From positions 1,488,001 through 1,552,000 of the forward strand of contig OZ242210.1 of NCBI GenBank assembly GCA_965206315.1: a stretch of DNA of 64,000 nt. Direction: 5' to 3'. Numbering within the stretch: position 1 is the stretch's first letter; every line of letters begins with the position of its first letter. The translations under genes were made by a program, and so were the position numbers. Source of the stretch: Bin16 sp965206315 (GTDB taxonomy: Bacteria; Chloroflexota; Dehalococcoidia; Lucifugimonadales; Australimonadaceae). Under the pieces are notes generated by a model. The model did no database searches. It had not been told where the DNA came from and saw nothing but the letters and a program-made list of their open reading frames with translations. Shown piece by piece: positions 1-8,554 of the stretch.

Positions 1-2
1 TC

Positions 3-2498
3 GACTGTGTCGTGGCGACGGTGCGGAACAACCGCAGCGGAAAGCGGATCAGCGTCAGCCTGAACAACGACACTGCGAATTCCACAGGACTCCTGAACTC
101 GGTGGTCTTTGCGGTCGTCCCGAACGGCTTGGAGGAGATGAACAACGGCACCAGGGCGTGCGGCGAGGAAGCCGCTGATGACCCGGTGGCGGTTACTACA
201 CTCAGTGCCACTGACGGCACCGCCGTAACGGGTGCCACGGACACCGCAGACGGCGCGCGCATGCCGGCGCGCCACGGCGACACCCTGACCATCACGGTGA
301 GGGGCGTCTCCGGCAGCATCACCATCAAGGTCGACGCCGAGGGGCCGGAGTTCTCCGAGATCTCCCCCGAGCACGGCGCCTTCATCAGCTCCCAGACCGT
401 CAAGTTCCGCTTCGTCGTCAGCGACTCCGACTCCGGTCTCGCGCACGACGGCGAGCTCGACTACTCCCAGGGCGACCGGGACGCGCGCGCCTACAACACC
501 GACGGCGACAACTTCACGACCTCCGAGCCCCGCTCCGTGGTAACCACCGGCCAGTCCCGGGATATCCAGGTGATGATGGATGGCGGCGACCAGAGCGGGA
601 ACGGCAGCAGCGGCTGGCGCCAGCGCGGCGACCGGCCCGGCGTCTCCTACTTCCTGGACATGGCCGTCACCAACGTTTCTGAGGGCTCCAACCCCTGGTA
701 CCTGCAGGCCACCGACCGCGCGGGCAACACGGACCGCACCGACTCCAGCGCGAGCAAGGACGGCGACCAGCCCTTCAGCCTGACCGTCGACGTCTCCTCG
801 CCGGAGTTCAGGGACGCCCGCACGGGCATCTCCTACGACTCCGACAAGAAGAAGGAGGTCGTCAACCGCTCCTACATCGCGGTGACGTTCGAGGACGCGG
901 ACAGCCTCGATGCCGTGATGAACATCGACCACACCAAGTTCCTCGTCGAGGATGCCGAGGTCGTCGGCGCCATCCACCTCTCCGACGACTCGGACTGCGA
1001 CGAGGACGAGCCTCTGGACATAGACGGGGTCTGCATCACCGACGACCAGGTGCCGGGCTCCCGCATCTACCTTGAACTGGCCGAGCCGCTCGCCCCCGAC
1101 GCCGCACCCCTGGTTTCCATGTTTGGCGGCGCCGCGCTCGACCTCGCCGGCAACCCCAGCAACCAGGATGAGGTTACCGCAGCGGACAACATCGCTCCGG
1201 CCATCACGGTCACGATCGCCACGGAGGTCGGCGACCGCCCGGTCATCAGGAACAATGGCGAAGTCACCGTCAGCATCAGCTCGGACGAGGACCTGCGCCG
1301 CCTGCCGACCGTCTACTTCGCCGAAGTCGTGGTGCATGCTGACTCGACAGAGGCGAAGCCGGTCCAGGGTCTGGGCGGCGTGCGCCGCGGCGACCGCGTG
1401 CAGACCGGCTCGGACGACAACTCCTGGATGCGCGTCTACAACAACGGCGACGTCGGCAGTGATGACGCGCTCTACACGGTCATCGTCGTCGCCGAGGACG
1501 ACGCGGACAACGTCGGCTCCACGCCTGGCTGGACGCGGGACAGGAAGACCAAGGTGCCCGAGTCCGGCCACAAGGCCACCCTCGCGGATCTCACGGCAGG
1601 CGGTCTGCTCTTGGAGATCGACACGGCCGCGAACGCCGGCAACGACCCCGACTTCTCGCTCTCCCCGCAGTCTGATGAAGGCGAGACGGAGAGCAACAAC
1701 CCGTACGTCACCATCGATCTGACCGACGAGGAGAAGGAGTACAGCGCGGCGCTCAAGGGCGACTCGCACACTGCAGTTGCGCTCGTCTCCGTCACGCTGA
1801 ACGGCAACGACGTGAGCGACCACGTCGCCGAGGTGGAGGACAACAAGTACACGTTCGCTGGGCAGAACCTCGGCATCGGCGAGTACGAGTTGAAGGTCAC
1901 CGGCCGCGACGACGTTGGCAACGAGGTGTCGGACACCTACGAGTTCGAGGTCACGGCGCGGGCTGCGTACGAAGTGGACCTCATACCGGGCTGGAACCTT
2001 GTCTCGGTGCCGGGCACCCCGCTCGACTCCAGCGTCCAGTCGGTCATGGGCGACACCATGCAGGCAACCATCGTGCTGGCCTACCAGGACGACGCATGGC
2101 TCACCGCCGTCAACGACAACGGCACGTGGCGCGGGACCCTCACCGACATCGTCGGCGGCTACGGCTACTGGGTCCAGACCACCGCCTTCGAGTCCATCTC
2201 GGCCCTGATCCCGGAGACGGACACCTCGTCCATCCTCCCGACGGCCAGCGTCATCGCGGGCTGGAACCTGCTCGGCGTCGTGGACGTCCTGCAGGCCGAC
2301 GCCGGCGACCCGCCGTCCGGCGGCGATGAGGCCGACGACTACTTCGACAACATCGAGTGGAAGGTCGCCTACTCCTTCAACACTTCGGAGAACACGTGGG
2401 CGAAGTCCATACCGGGCGACGGCGACAACGACGACGAGATCGTCAACGGCAAGGGCTACTGGGTCTGGAGCACGGAGGCCGGCACGCTGGTCCCGTAA
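3..2498 (+). CDS. Large secreted Ig-like surface protein, 5' end outside window (paralog 1)
   Basis: The reading frame is already open at the left edge, so the signal peptide and N-terminus lie outside the window. About 831 residues are visible. They hold successive Ig/cadherin-like beta domains (recurring phrases such as GPEF, ATDRAGN, TGISYDSD and DLAGN) and then a C-terminal module with two WNL motifs (PGWNLVSVPGTP and AGWNLLGV), a GGYGYWV motif and the terminal YWVWSTEAGTLVP. The same architecture occurs in the genes at 2626 and 27005. It is very acidic (Asp-rich), as expected for a calcium-binding or exposed protein. No catalytic motif is seen. I infer a cell-surface, S-layer-like or adhesive role; the exact function is unknown. 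Confidence 0.85.
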   Translation, partial: DCVVATVRNNRSGKRISVSLNNDTANSTGLLNSVVFAVVPNGLEEMNNGTRACGEEAADDPVAVTTLSATDGTAVTGATDTADGARMPARHGDTLTITVRGVSGSITIKVDAEGPEFSEISPEHGAFISSQTVKFRFVVSDSDSGLAHDGELDYSQGDRDARAYNTDGDNFTTSEPRSVVTTGQSRDIQVMMDGGDQSGNGSSGWRQRGDRPGVSYFLDMAVTNVSEGSNPWYLQATDRAGNTDRTDSSASKDGDQPFSLTVDVSSPEFRDARTGISYDSDKKKEVVNRSYIAVTFEDADSLDAVMNIDHTKFLVEDAEVVGAIHLSDDSDCDEDEPLDIDGVCITDDQVPGSRIYLELAEPLAPDAAPLVSMFGGAALDLAGNPSNQDEVTAADNIAPAITVTIATEVGDRPVIRNNGEVTVSISSDEDLRRLPTVYFAEVVVHADSTEAKPVQGLGGVRRGDRVQTGSDDNSWMRVYNNGDVGSDDALYTVIVVAEDDADNVGSTPGWTRDRKTKVPESGHKATLADLTAGGLLLEIDTAANAGNDPDFSLSPQSDEGETESNNPYVTIDLTDEEKEYSAALKGDSHTAVALVSVTLNGNDVSDHVAEVEDNKYTFAGQNLGIGEYELKVTGRDDVGNEVSDTYEFEVTARAAYEVDLIPGWNLVSVPGTPLDSSVQSVMGDTMQATIVLAYQDDAWLTAVNDNGTWRGTLTDIVGGYGYWVQTTAFESISALIPETDTSSILPTASVIAGWNLLGVVDVLQADAGDPPSGGDEADDYFDNIEWKVAYSFNTSENTWAKSIPGDGDNDDEIVNGKGYWVWSTEAGTLVP

Positions 2499-2515
2499 CC
2501 GCAGGCTGAAACCTA

Positions 2516-2545
2516 TCCCCGCGGAGGTTGCTGCCTCCGCGGGGA
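2516..2545 (+). terminator. Rho-independent-type hairpin after surface paralog 1
   Basis: A perfect 12-bp stem (2516-2527 with 2534-2545, loop TTGCTG) begins 17 bases after the stop codon. There is no clear T-tract, which is common in GC-rich genomes. Confidence 0.75.
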
Positions 2546-2625
2546 ACGATGAAAGAGAAGAACGGACCACCCTGCTCTCGGAGAGAGCGCCAAACCGAAA
2601 CTACAGCTCCACAAGGGGGGTAGAA

Positions 2626-5600
2626 GTGAGATTCACCAAGATTCCGCTCATAGCGACATTGATGGCAGTGGCGCTCTCGCTGCTTATCGTGCTGCCGGGT
2701 ATCGCGCAGACCGGCGACCTCACCGACGGCAAGCAGTCCAGCGGCGTTGTCGACGTTGGTGTCTTCGACGACATCACGGACGCGCAGATGGCCAAGCTGA
2801 CGAACAGCGCGAGCGACGTCGCGGGAGTCGACAGCATCGACTCCGGTGTCTTCATCCCCAGAGACACCCCTGTGCGCCAACACGGCACTGAAGCCGTCCA
2901 CTCCTCGGGCGACCTCGCATACTTGGCCGAAAACACAGTCTCCCCCCAGGACACGTTCTTCAAGAACACGCTCTACGTCTCCAACGATGGGAACGCCTAC
3001 AACACCGTCCTCATCAACGTTAGGAGCGACGAAACCGCCACCTGTGACACTACCGACGGTACCGTTGCCAACGTGATGGCGACGGTGCGGAACAACCGCG
3101 CCGGCGGGGACCCGATAACGCTCGAGCTCGCCCTGTCGAGCACTGCTGGCAACTTCCAGGCGTTCTTCAAGGTCGTCGAGGACGGTGATGAGGGCACCCT
3201 CGTGGATGCTACCGGCACTGCGGTTGCGGGTGAAGACCCCGTCCCGTTCACCGAGCACGGCGGCCCGACGTGGTGTGCGGACACCAGCACCTACGACCAC
3301 GACGACGACACCACCACCACAGAGATCCAGCGTGAGAGCACAGCGGCTACCGCGGGCTACAACCCGGTGCAGCAGGACCCGAATGCGAACCCGCCGACCC
3401 GCGGGGAGATTGCGACGATCTTCGCAGACCACGGCGACCGGCTGACCATCACGACGAACGCCGGTTCCGGCCAGATCGAGCTGGTGGTCGACGGCGAAGG
3501 CCCTGAGTTCACCGCCGTCACGCCGGACGACAACGCGGTGTTGGAAGCCAGGGACGTCACGTTCAGCTTTGAGGTGCGGGACGACGACTCCGGCCTCCGC
3601 CACGACGGCGAGAGCGTCATCTCCCCTGACGGCGACTACGACGAGATCAATCCGGACGGCGACCACAACCTCGGCTCCGAGCCGCTCTCTGTGGACCCGG
3701 AGACGGCGGTCAACTCGAACGGCGAGTCCGCGGACATCGACGTGAACGTTGCGCCGAACCCGCGGAGCAAGACCGAGACGCCCACCGACCCGGAGTGGGA
3801 CGACATCAGCGCGTCCGGCACGTGGCGGATGGCCGGCAACCGCGCGGGCGTCGCCTACGCCTTTACGGCCGGCGCTCACAGGAACGATGACGCGTCCTAC
3901 CTCTACCAGATTGAGGCCACCGACCGCGCGGGCAACAAGAACGCGACCGACGCGGAGTCCGACACGGACAACGTGGATGAGCCGTACGTCTTCCGCGTGG
4001 ACAACACGGACCCCGACCTGATCGATGCCCGGACGGGCATCACCTGGGACTCTGACAAGGACACGGAGGTGGTGGACCGCTCCTACGTCGCGCTGACGTT
4101 CAACGACGGCGCCGACGGCGGCGGGGACCCGCTTGGCGACGTCGACACCGACAACATCACCGTGGTCGGCTACACCATCGTGGGCTTCATTCACCCGAGT
4201 GAGAGGCCGGCCATCGACAGGAACCTGGGCATCCCGAAGCGGGCGAACTTCTCACCCACCAACATCCGGTACACGCCCGCTGAGCCATCCGGCACGCGAC
4301 CGTCGCTGGTAGAGCCCACCAACGACAATGCGTACACTGCGGCTTTGGCCGTGACGCCGGACTCAGACCGGACAACCGCGCAGAACAATCTTCTGCTCCT
4401 TGAGGGCCGGTTCGTTCACTACGCGATAATCGACGCGCAGCCTGACGAGGCCAATGGGGACTCGCCGGAACCCGCCGAGCCGACCAGCACAGAGCCCGAC
4501 TGTGACGACCTTGGCGAACTCACCGCCGCCAACGTGGAGCTTTGTGGACAATGGGACCAGCACGAGATAGACAAGGCTGCGTATGACGCTGCCGAGGATG
4601 CCAAGGAAGCGGCAGACGAGGAGCACCAGGCTGCCGTCGACGCGTACAACGCTGCCCCCGGCAAGGACATCGTGGGCGGCGACATCGCAGACCCGCGCTC
4701 CCGCGTCTACGTGGAGCTCTCCGAGGACCTCCCGGCCGACGCCGAGCCGGATGTGGTGGTGATCGGCGGCGCGGTGCATGACCTTGCCGACAACACCAAC
4801 GACGCGAAGACGGTCGATTCCGAGGACTGGATCGCGCCGAGCCTGACGGTGACCGTAACGGGTACCGCGAACGACCGCCCGGTCATCAACGGCGATGGCT
4901 CGTTCTCGATCGATGTGCGGTCGGACGAGGACCTGGCACGGCGCCCGGTGGTCTTCTTCGTGAGCATCGCAGCCACGCAGACCGAGGGCGAAGACACGGA
5001 GACAACCAACGACGACGAGTACGAGTATGCCATCGATATGAGGGACGAGGCCTCCGCGCTGACGCAGGCGGAGGATGAGAACCACTGGACCAAGAAGTAC
5101 AAGAGGTCCAGCATCGATGACAGCGTCGGCACCGGCCTGATAGGCATCGTCGTGCTCGGCAAGGACTCGGAGGACAACTCCGGCGCGACGACGGGCTGGT
5201 CGCCCGACATGCACCGGAACGCCGGGAACCCCGCTGCGGACGACGAGCTGACTCTGTCCAAGATGGACGACGCGGGCCTGCTGGTCGAGATTGACGAAGA
5301 GTTCAACGCCGACGTGGACGAGGACCTCGGCGAGGTGACGCCGCGGAGCGACGACAAGGCGACCACGGAGAGCGCCAACCCGTTCGTCAAGCTCACCTTC
5401 GGGAACGAGGGCAAGGAGTACAGCCTCGACGGGTTCAGCGGCGCGGACTCGCACAAGACCGTTACCGTGACGGAGATTACGCTGAACGGCGACGACGTCA
5501 TGGCCCACCTGAACCGCGTGAGCTCGACCGAGTTCTCACTGGTGCTGCGCGACCTCGCGGTCGACTCCTACGAGGTCGTGTTCACGGCCGAGGACGATGC

Positions 5601-6219
5601 GGGCAACGAGTTGGAGGACGGCGAGTTCGACTTCAAGGTGAACCCGCGCGAACCGTACGAGATTGACGTGCAGCCGGGCTGGAACCTGGTCTCGCTGCCG
5701 GCGACGCCGGTGGACTCCGGGATAGCCGACGTGCTGGCGAACAACCAGTACATCTCGCCGGTGCTCGGCTACCAGGAAGGCGACTGGATCACGGCCATTC
5801 GCGAAGAGGACGGCACGTGGCGCGGTCGGCTGACCGAGATCGTCGGCGGCTACGGCTACTGGGTGCACGCCCGGACGTTCGAGTCCATCGAGACGATGCT
5901 CTCCGAGGTCGACCCGGCCGGGATCCTGCCGACGGTGCCGGTGACGGCGGGCTGGAACCTGCTCGGCGTGCTGGACATCTTCCAGAACGACGCGGGCGAC
6001 CCGCCGGGCGAAGAGAGTGCAAACGGCTTCGCAGCTGCGAACTACGAGGCTGACAACTACTTCAGCAGCATCGACTGGAAGGTGGCGTACACGTACGACA
6101 CCACCCAGAGCCTGTGGGTCAAGACGGTGCCGGAAGCAACCAGCGACGGTGCCAACGAGATCAAGAACGGCAATGGCTACTGGGTCTGGTCGCCCAGCCC
6201 GAGTACACTCGTCCCGTAA
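2626..6219 (+). CDS. Large secreted Ig-like surface protein (paralog 2), 1197 aa
   Basis: The GTG at 2626 is chosen because it follows a purine-rich site (AAGGGGGG, 2613-2620) and gives a clean signal peptide: VRFTK, a hydrophobic core, then an A-Q cleavage region near residue 28. Upstream in-frame codons translate only the terminator and the end of the previous gene. The body has Ig-like domains matching paralog 1 (GPEFTAVTPDD, ATDRAGNKN, ARTGITWDSD, NDRPVIN, SDEDL) and ends in the paired WNL module from about residue 1010 (QPGWNLVSLPATP, GGYGYWV, AGWNLLGV, YWVWSPSPSTLVP). A stretch at about residues 525-690 that includes an Ala/Glu-rich helical segment is absent from the paralogs. It probably acts outside the cell; the ligand is unknown. 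Confidence 0.88.
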   Translation: MRFTKIPLIATLMAVALSLLIVLPGIAQTGDLTDGKQSSGVVDVGVFDDITDAQMAKLTNSASDVAGVDSIDSGVFIPRDTPVRQHGTEAVHSSGDLAYLAENTVSPQDTFFKNTLYVSNDGNAYNTVLINVRSDETATCDTTDGTVANVMATVRNNRAGGDPITLELALSSTAGNFQAFFKVVEDGDEGTLVDATGTAVAGEDPVPFTEHGGPTWCADTSTYDHDDDTTTTEIQRESTAATAGYNPVQQDPNANPPTRGEIATIFADHGDRLTITTNAGSGQIELVVDGEGPEFTAVTPDDNAVLEARDVTFSFEVRDDDSGLRHDGESVISPDGDYDEINPDGDHNLGSEPLSVDPETAVNSNGESADIDVNVAPNPRSKTETPTDPEWDDISASGTWRMAGNRAGVAYAFTAGAHRNDDASYLYQIEATDRAGNKNATDAESDTDNVDEPYVFRVDNTDPDLIDARTGITWDSDKDTEVVDRSYVALTFNDGADGGGDPLGDVDTDNITVVGYTIVGFIHPSERPAIDRNLGIPKRANFSPTNIRYTPAEPSGTRPSLVEPTNDNAYTAALAVTPDSDRTTAQNNLLLLEGRFVHYAIIDAQPDEANGDSPEPAEPTSTEPDCDDLGELTAANVELCGQWDQHEIDKAAYDAAEDAKEAADEEHQAAVDAYNAAPGKDIVGGDIADPRSRVYVELSEDLPADAEPDVVVIGGAVHDLADNTNDAKTVDSEDWIAPSLTVTVTGTANDRPVINGDGSFSIDVRSDEDLARRPVVFFVSIAATQTEGEDTETTNDDEYEYAIDMRDEASALTQAEDENHWTKKYKRSSIDDSVGTGLIGIVVLGKDSEDNSGATTGWSPDMHRNAGNPAADDELTLSKMDDAGLLVEIDEEFNADVDEDLGEVTPRSDDKATTESANPFVKLTFGNEGKEYSLDGFSGADSHKTVTVTEITLNGDDVMAHLNRVSSTEFSLVLRDLAVDSYEVVFTAEDDAGNELEDGEFDFKVNPREPYEIDVQPGWNLVSLPATPVDSGIADVLANNQYISPVLGYQEGDWITAIREEDGTWRGRLTEIVGGYGYWVHARTFESIETMLSEVDPAGILPTVPVTAGWNLLGVLDIFQNDAGDPPGEESANGFAAANYEADNYFSSIDWKVAYTYDTTQSLWVKTVPEATSDGANEIKNGNGYWVWSPSPSTLVP

Positions 6220-6247
6220 CACGGACGCGCACAGCAAGGGTACGAAC

Positions 6248-6278
6248 GAAGCCCCCGCCGATCACCGGCGGGGGCTTC
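6248..6278 (+). terminator. Strong hairpin terminator after surface paralog 2
   Basis: A perfect 13-bp GC-rich stem (6248-6260 with 6266-6278) with loop ATCAC lies 29 bases after the stop codon. Confidence 0.8.
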
Positions 6279-6330
6279 CCCTCTCCGAAGGTTGCGAGGA
6301 AACCCGCATGACAACCGCGCCCCCCTCCCA

Positions 6331-6336
6331 TAGAAT
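6331..6336 (+). promoter_or_regulatory. -10 box TAGAAT, leaderless geometry
   Basis: TAGAAT ends 6 bases before the ATG at 6343, so transcription would begin at or beside the start codon. No Shine-Dalgarno sequence is present. A -35 box is not obvious. Confidence 0.55.
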
Positions 6337-6342
6337 CGGCCC

Positions 6343-7137
6343 ATGCCCCGATTCGCACACCCTCCCCGCGCGCTCCTCGCCCTCGCCGCGCTGCTGACCG
6401 CGCTACTCGCTGCGCTCCTCGCCGCCGCGCTCCTCCCCCCGCTCCCCGCCTCCGCCCAGGACGGCGACGGAGACGGCGAAGAGCGCCTCGAGAGCATCCC
6501 CCCGTTCCCCGTCGTCTACCTCCAGGGCACCGTAACCCTCGACGGCGCCCCCGTCGCCTCCGGCGAGATCGTCGTCCGCGTCGGCGACTGGGAACGCCCC
6601 ACCCGCATCCCCGTCGTCGACGGCCGCTTCGACTGCGCCAGCGACCAGGGCTGCCTCCTCGTCGGCCCCCCCGGCTACATCACCGAGGACCCCCTGCGCT
6701 ACATCTACGTCGGCGAACCCGTCACCTTCCACCTGAACGGCGACCAGCAGGCCGACCTGACGTACCCCTTCGCGCACATGGCCGAGCCCTGCTTCGTGGG
6801 AAGCGTCGAGCTCCGCTTCGGCTCCGGCGCCGACCCGCGCACCGACCAGCCATGCCCCGGCGGCGCACCTTCCCCCACCATCGTCGCCCCCCCACCGACC
6901 CCAACCGCGACGCCCACCCCCACCCCCATCCCCACGGCGACGCCCACCCCGCCCCCCACGCCGACGCCCGTGCCGCCCACGGCAACGCCCGTTCCGGCGC
7001 CAGAGCCCACGCCGACGCCCACACCTGAGCCGTCGTCCGGCGGCGCTGGGATGCTCATCGTCGCGGTGGTGGTGCTCGTTGGCATCGCGGCCATCGTTGG
7101 CGTCGGAGTCGTCGCGCTGCGTCGCCGGCGGTCGTAG
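6343..7137 (+). CDS. Membrane-anchored surface protein with Pro/Thr-rich stalk
   Basis: The 264-aa protein has a long N-terminal signal peptide (about residues 1-39, ending ASAQ). A compact extracellular beta-type domain with a carboxypeptidase-regulatory-like opening (VYLQGTVTLDGAPVASGEIVV) follows, with about three cysteines that could form disulfides. A low-complexity Pro/Thr stalk built from PTPTATP-like repeats (about 176-226), a single transmembrane helix (about 235-257) and an Arg cluster (RRRRS) at the cytoplasmic end complete it. This is an architecture for displaying a small domain away from the membrane. It lies directly after the two large surface proteins but has its own promoter-like site. 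The family is not recognised beyond this layout. Confidence 0.8.
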   Translation: MPRFAHPPRALLALAALLTALLAALLAAALLPPLPASAQDGDGDGEERLESIPPFPVVYLQGTVTLDGAPVASGEIVVRVGDWERPTRIPVVDGRFDCASDQGCLLVGPPGYITEDPLRYIYVGEPVTFHLNGDQQADLTYPFAHMAEPCFVGSVELRFGSGADPRTDQPCPGGAPSPTIVAPPPTPTATPTPTPIPTATPTPPPTPTPVPPTATPVPAPEPTPTPTPEPSSGGAGMLIVAVVVLVGIAAIVGVGVVALRRRRS

Positions 7138-7171
7138 GGTCGCCGCGCCAGGGGTCGGCGTCGCGTCCTGC

Positions 7172-7177
7172 TATACT
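7172..7177 (+). promoter_or_regulatory. -10 box TATACT, leaderless geometry upstream of bioY
   Basis: TATACT ends 6 bases before the ATG at 7184 with no ribosome binding site between, suggesting a leaderless transcript. Confidence 0.55.
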
Positions 7178-7183
7178 CCCCGT

Positions 7184-7840
7184 ATGCAGACAACCCAGTC
7201 ACGCCTCCCCCTCATCGACTCGATAATCCCCGGCAAGGGCCTCCTGCGCGACGCTGCGCTCGTGGCGGGCTTCGCCCTGCTCGTGGCGCTGTTCGCGCAG
7301 ATCGCGGTGAAGCTCCCGTTCACGCCCGTCCCCATCACGGGGCAGACGCTCGCGGTGCTGCTCACGGGCGGCGCGCTGGGCGCGAACCGCGGCGCTGCCA
7401 GCCTCGCGCTCTACATGCTCGTCGGCATGGTCGGCCTGCCGGTGTTCGCGCCGTCATCGCTCGGCGAAGGGACGGTCTTCCACTTCATCTTCCCGTGGGA
7501 GGGCAGCGCTGACCTCGTCTGGCAGATCGCCAGCGGCGGCTACATCGTCGGCTTCATCGGCGCAGCGTGGGTCGTCGGGCGGCTGGCGGAGCGCGGCTGG
7601 GACCGCAGCTGGCGTGTGCTGCTGGCGCTGCTCGCGGGCAACGTCGTGCTGTACGTTCCGGGGCTGCTCTGGCTCGGCTACTGGGCCGTGGACAACGAGT
7701 GGACGTCCGGCGCGAGCATCATCCCGGACACGCTGCAGTGGGGCCTCTGGCCGTTCGTGGCGGGCGACCTCATCAAGCTGTACGTGGCCTCGGTCGCGCT
7801 GCCGGGCGCGTGGGCGCTCGTTGGGCGCAGGGAGCGTTAG
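7184..7840 (+). CDS. bioY: BioY biotin transporter (ECF S component)
   Basis: The 218-aa integral membrane protein carries the BioY signature near its first helices (LPFTPVPITGQTLAVLLTGG) followed by GANRGAASLALYMLVG, and has about six hydrophobic segments. BioY proteins are the substrate-binding S components of energy-coupling-factor importers for biotin; solitary BioY can also work with shared EcfAT or alone. No EcfA or EcfT gene is in the window. The ATG at 7184 is selected over an upstream in-frame codon because of the adjacent -10 box and because the family normally starts here. The next gene starts two bases after the stop, so the two are probably cotranscribed. Confidence 0.93.
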   Translation: MQTTQSRLPLIDSIIPGKGLLRDAALVAGFALLVALFAQIAVKLPFTPVPITGQTLAVLLTGGALGANRGAASLALYMLVGMVGLPVFAPSSLGEGTVFHFIFPWEGSADLVWQIASGGYIVGFIGAAWVVGRLAERGWDRSWRVLLALLAGNVVLYVPGLLWLGYWAVDNEWTSGASIIPDTLQWGLWPFVAGDLIKLYVASVALPGAWALVGRRER

Positions 7841-7842
7841 GC

Positions 7843-8496
7843 GTGGAGATCACCTGGATAGGCCACGCGGCGTTCCGTGTACGCTCCGGAAACAAGACGC
7901 TCGTCATGGACCCGTTCCCGCCGGAGCTGGGGCTGCGCATACCGCCGCCGCAGGCGCAGGCCGACCTCGTTACGCAGAGCAGCAGCGATCCACTCCATTC
8001 CGCGCTCGGCGCAGTGTCGGGCGAGCCGATAGCACTCGACGGCCCCGGCGAGTACGAGGCTGCGGGGATGCACCTGCGCGGCCTCCGCACGACGCGCCGC
8101 ACGCAGGAGAGCGAGCCGCAGCAGTGGAACACCGTGTTCTCCGCGCAGGCCGAGGGCATCGTGTTCTGCCACTTGGGGAACCCCGACCGGCTGCTCACGA
8201 ACCGGGAGGTCGATGCGCTGGGCTCGCCGCACGTGCTGATGGCGCCTGTGGGGAGCGATACCGGACTGTCGGCCGCGGACGTGGTCGAGATCGTGCGGAA
8301 CGTCGAGCCGCGCATCATCATCCCGATGCTTTACGCGCACAGCGGCAACAAGCATCCGCTGCGCGAGTTGGGACCATTCCTGCACGAGCTGGGCGTTCGC
8401 GAGCCGGAGGCGCAGCCGCGCCTGACCGTGACGCGGGCGAACCTGCCGGACGACACGCAGGTGGTCGTGCTGCAGCCCACGGGGGCGATGCTGTAG
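7843..8496 (+). CDS. Metallo-beta-lactamase-fold protein lacking the metal motif
   Basis: The 217-aa protein matches the Lactamase_B_3/UlaG-like group: it opens with ITWIGHAAFRV and NKTLVMDPF, continues with GPGEYE, NTVF, CHLGN and a C-terminal PRIIIPMLY segment. Where relatives carry the HxHxDH metal-binding motif, this protein reads TQSSSDPLHS, so the main zinc ligands are missing. It may be catalytically inactive or use another site. The GTG start at 7843 follows bioY by two bases, indicating translational coupling. Function is unknown; the fold assignment is good. Confidence 0.82.
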   Translation: MEITWIGHAAFRVRSGNKTLVMDPFPPELGLRIPPPQAQADLVTQSSSDPLHSALGAVSGEPIALDGPGEYEAAGMHLRGLRTTRRTQESEPQQWNTVFSAQAEGIVFCHLGNPDRLLTNREVDALGSPHVLMAPVGSDTGLSAADVVEIVRNVEPRIIIPMLYAHSGNKHPLRELGPFLHELGVREPEAQPRLTVTRANLPDDTQVVVLQPTGAML

Positions 8497-8529
8497 GGGC
8501 TTGCGTTGACCGCTGGCGCGTCGTGTTCC

Positions 8530-8535
8530 TAGAAT
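8530..8535 (+). promoter_or_regulatory. -10 box TAGAAT before the DUF151 gene
   Basis: TAGAAT is followed 7 bases later by GGAAGG (8543-8548) and then the ATG at 8555. This implies a very short leader that holds the ribosome binding site. Confidence 0.45.
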
Positions 8536-8554
8536 GGCCGCCGGAAGGTGTGCC

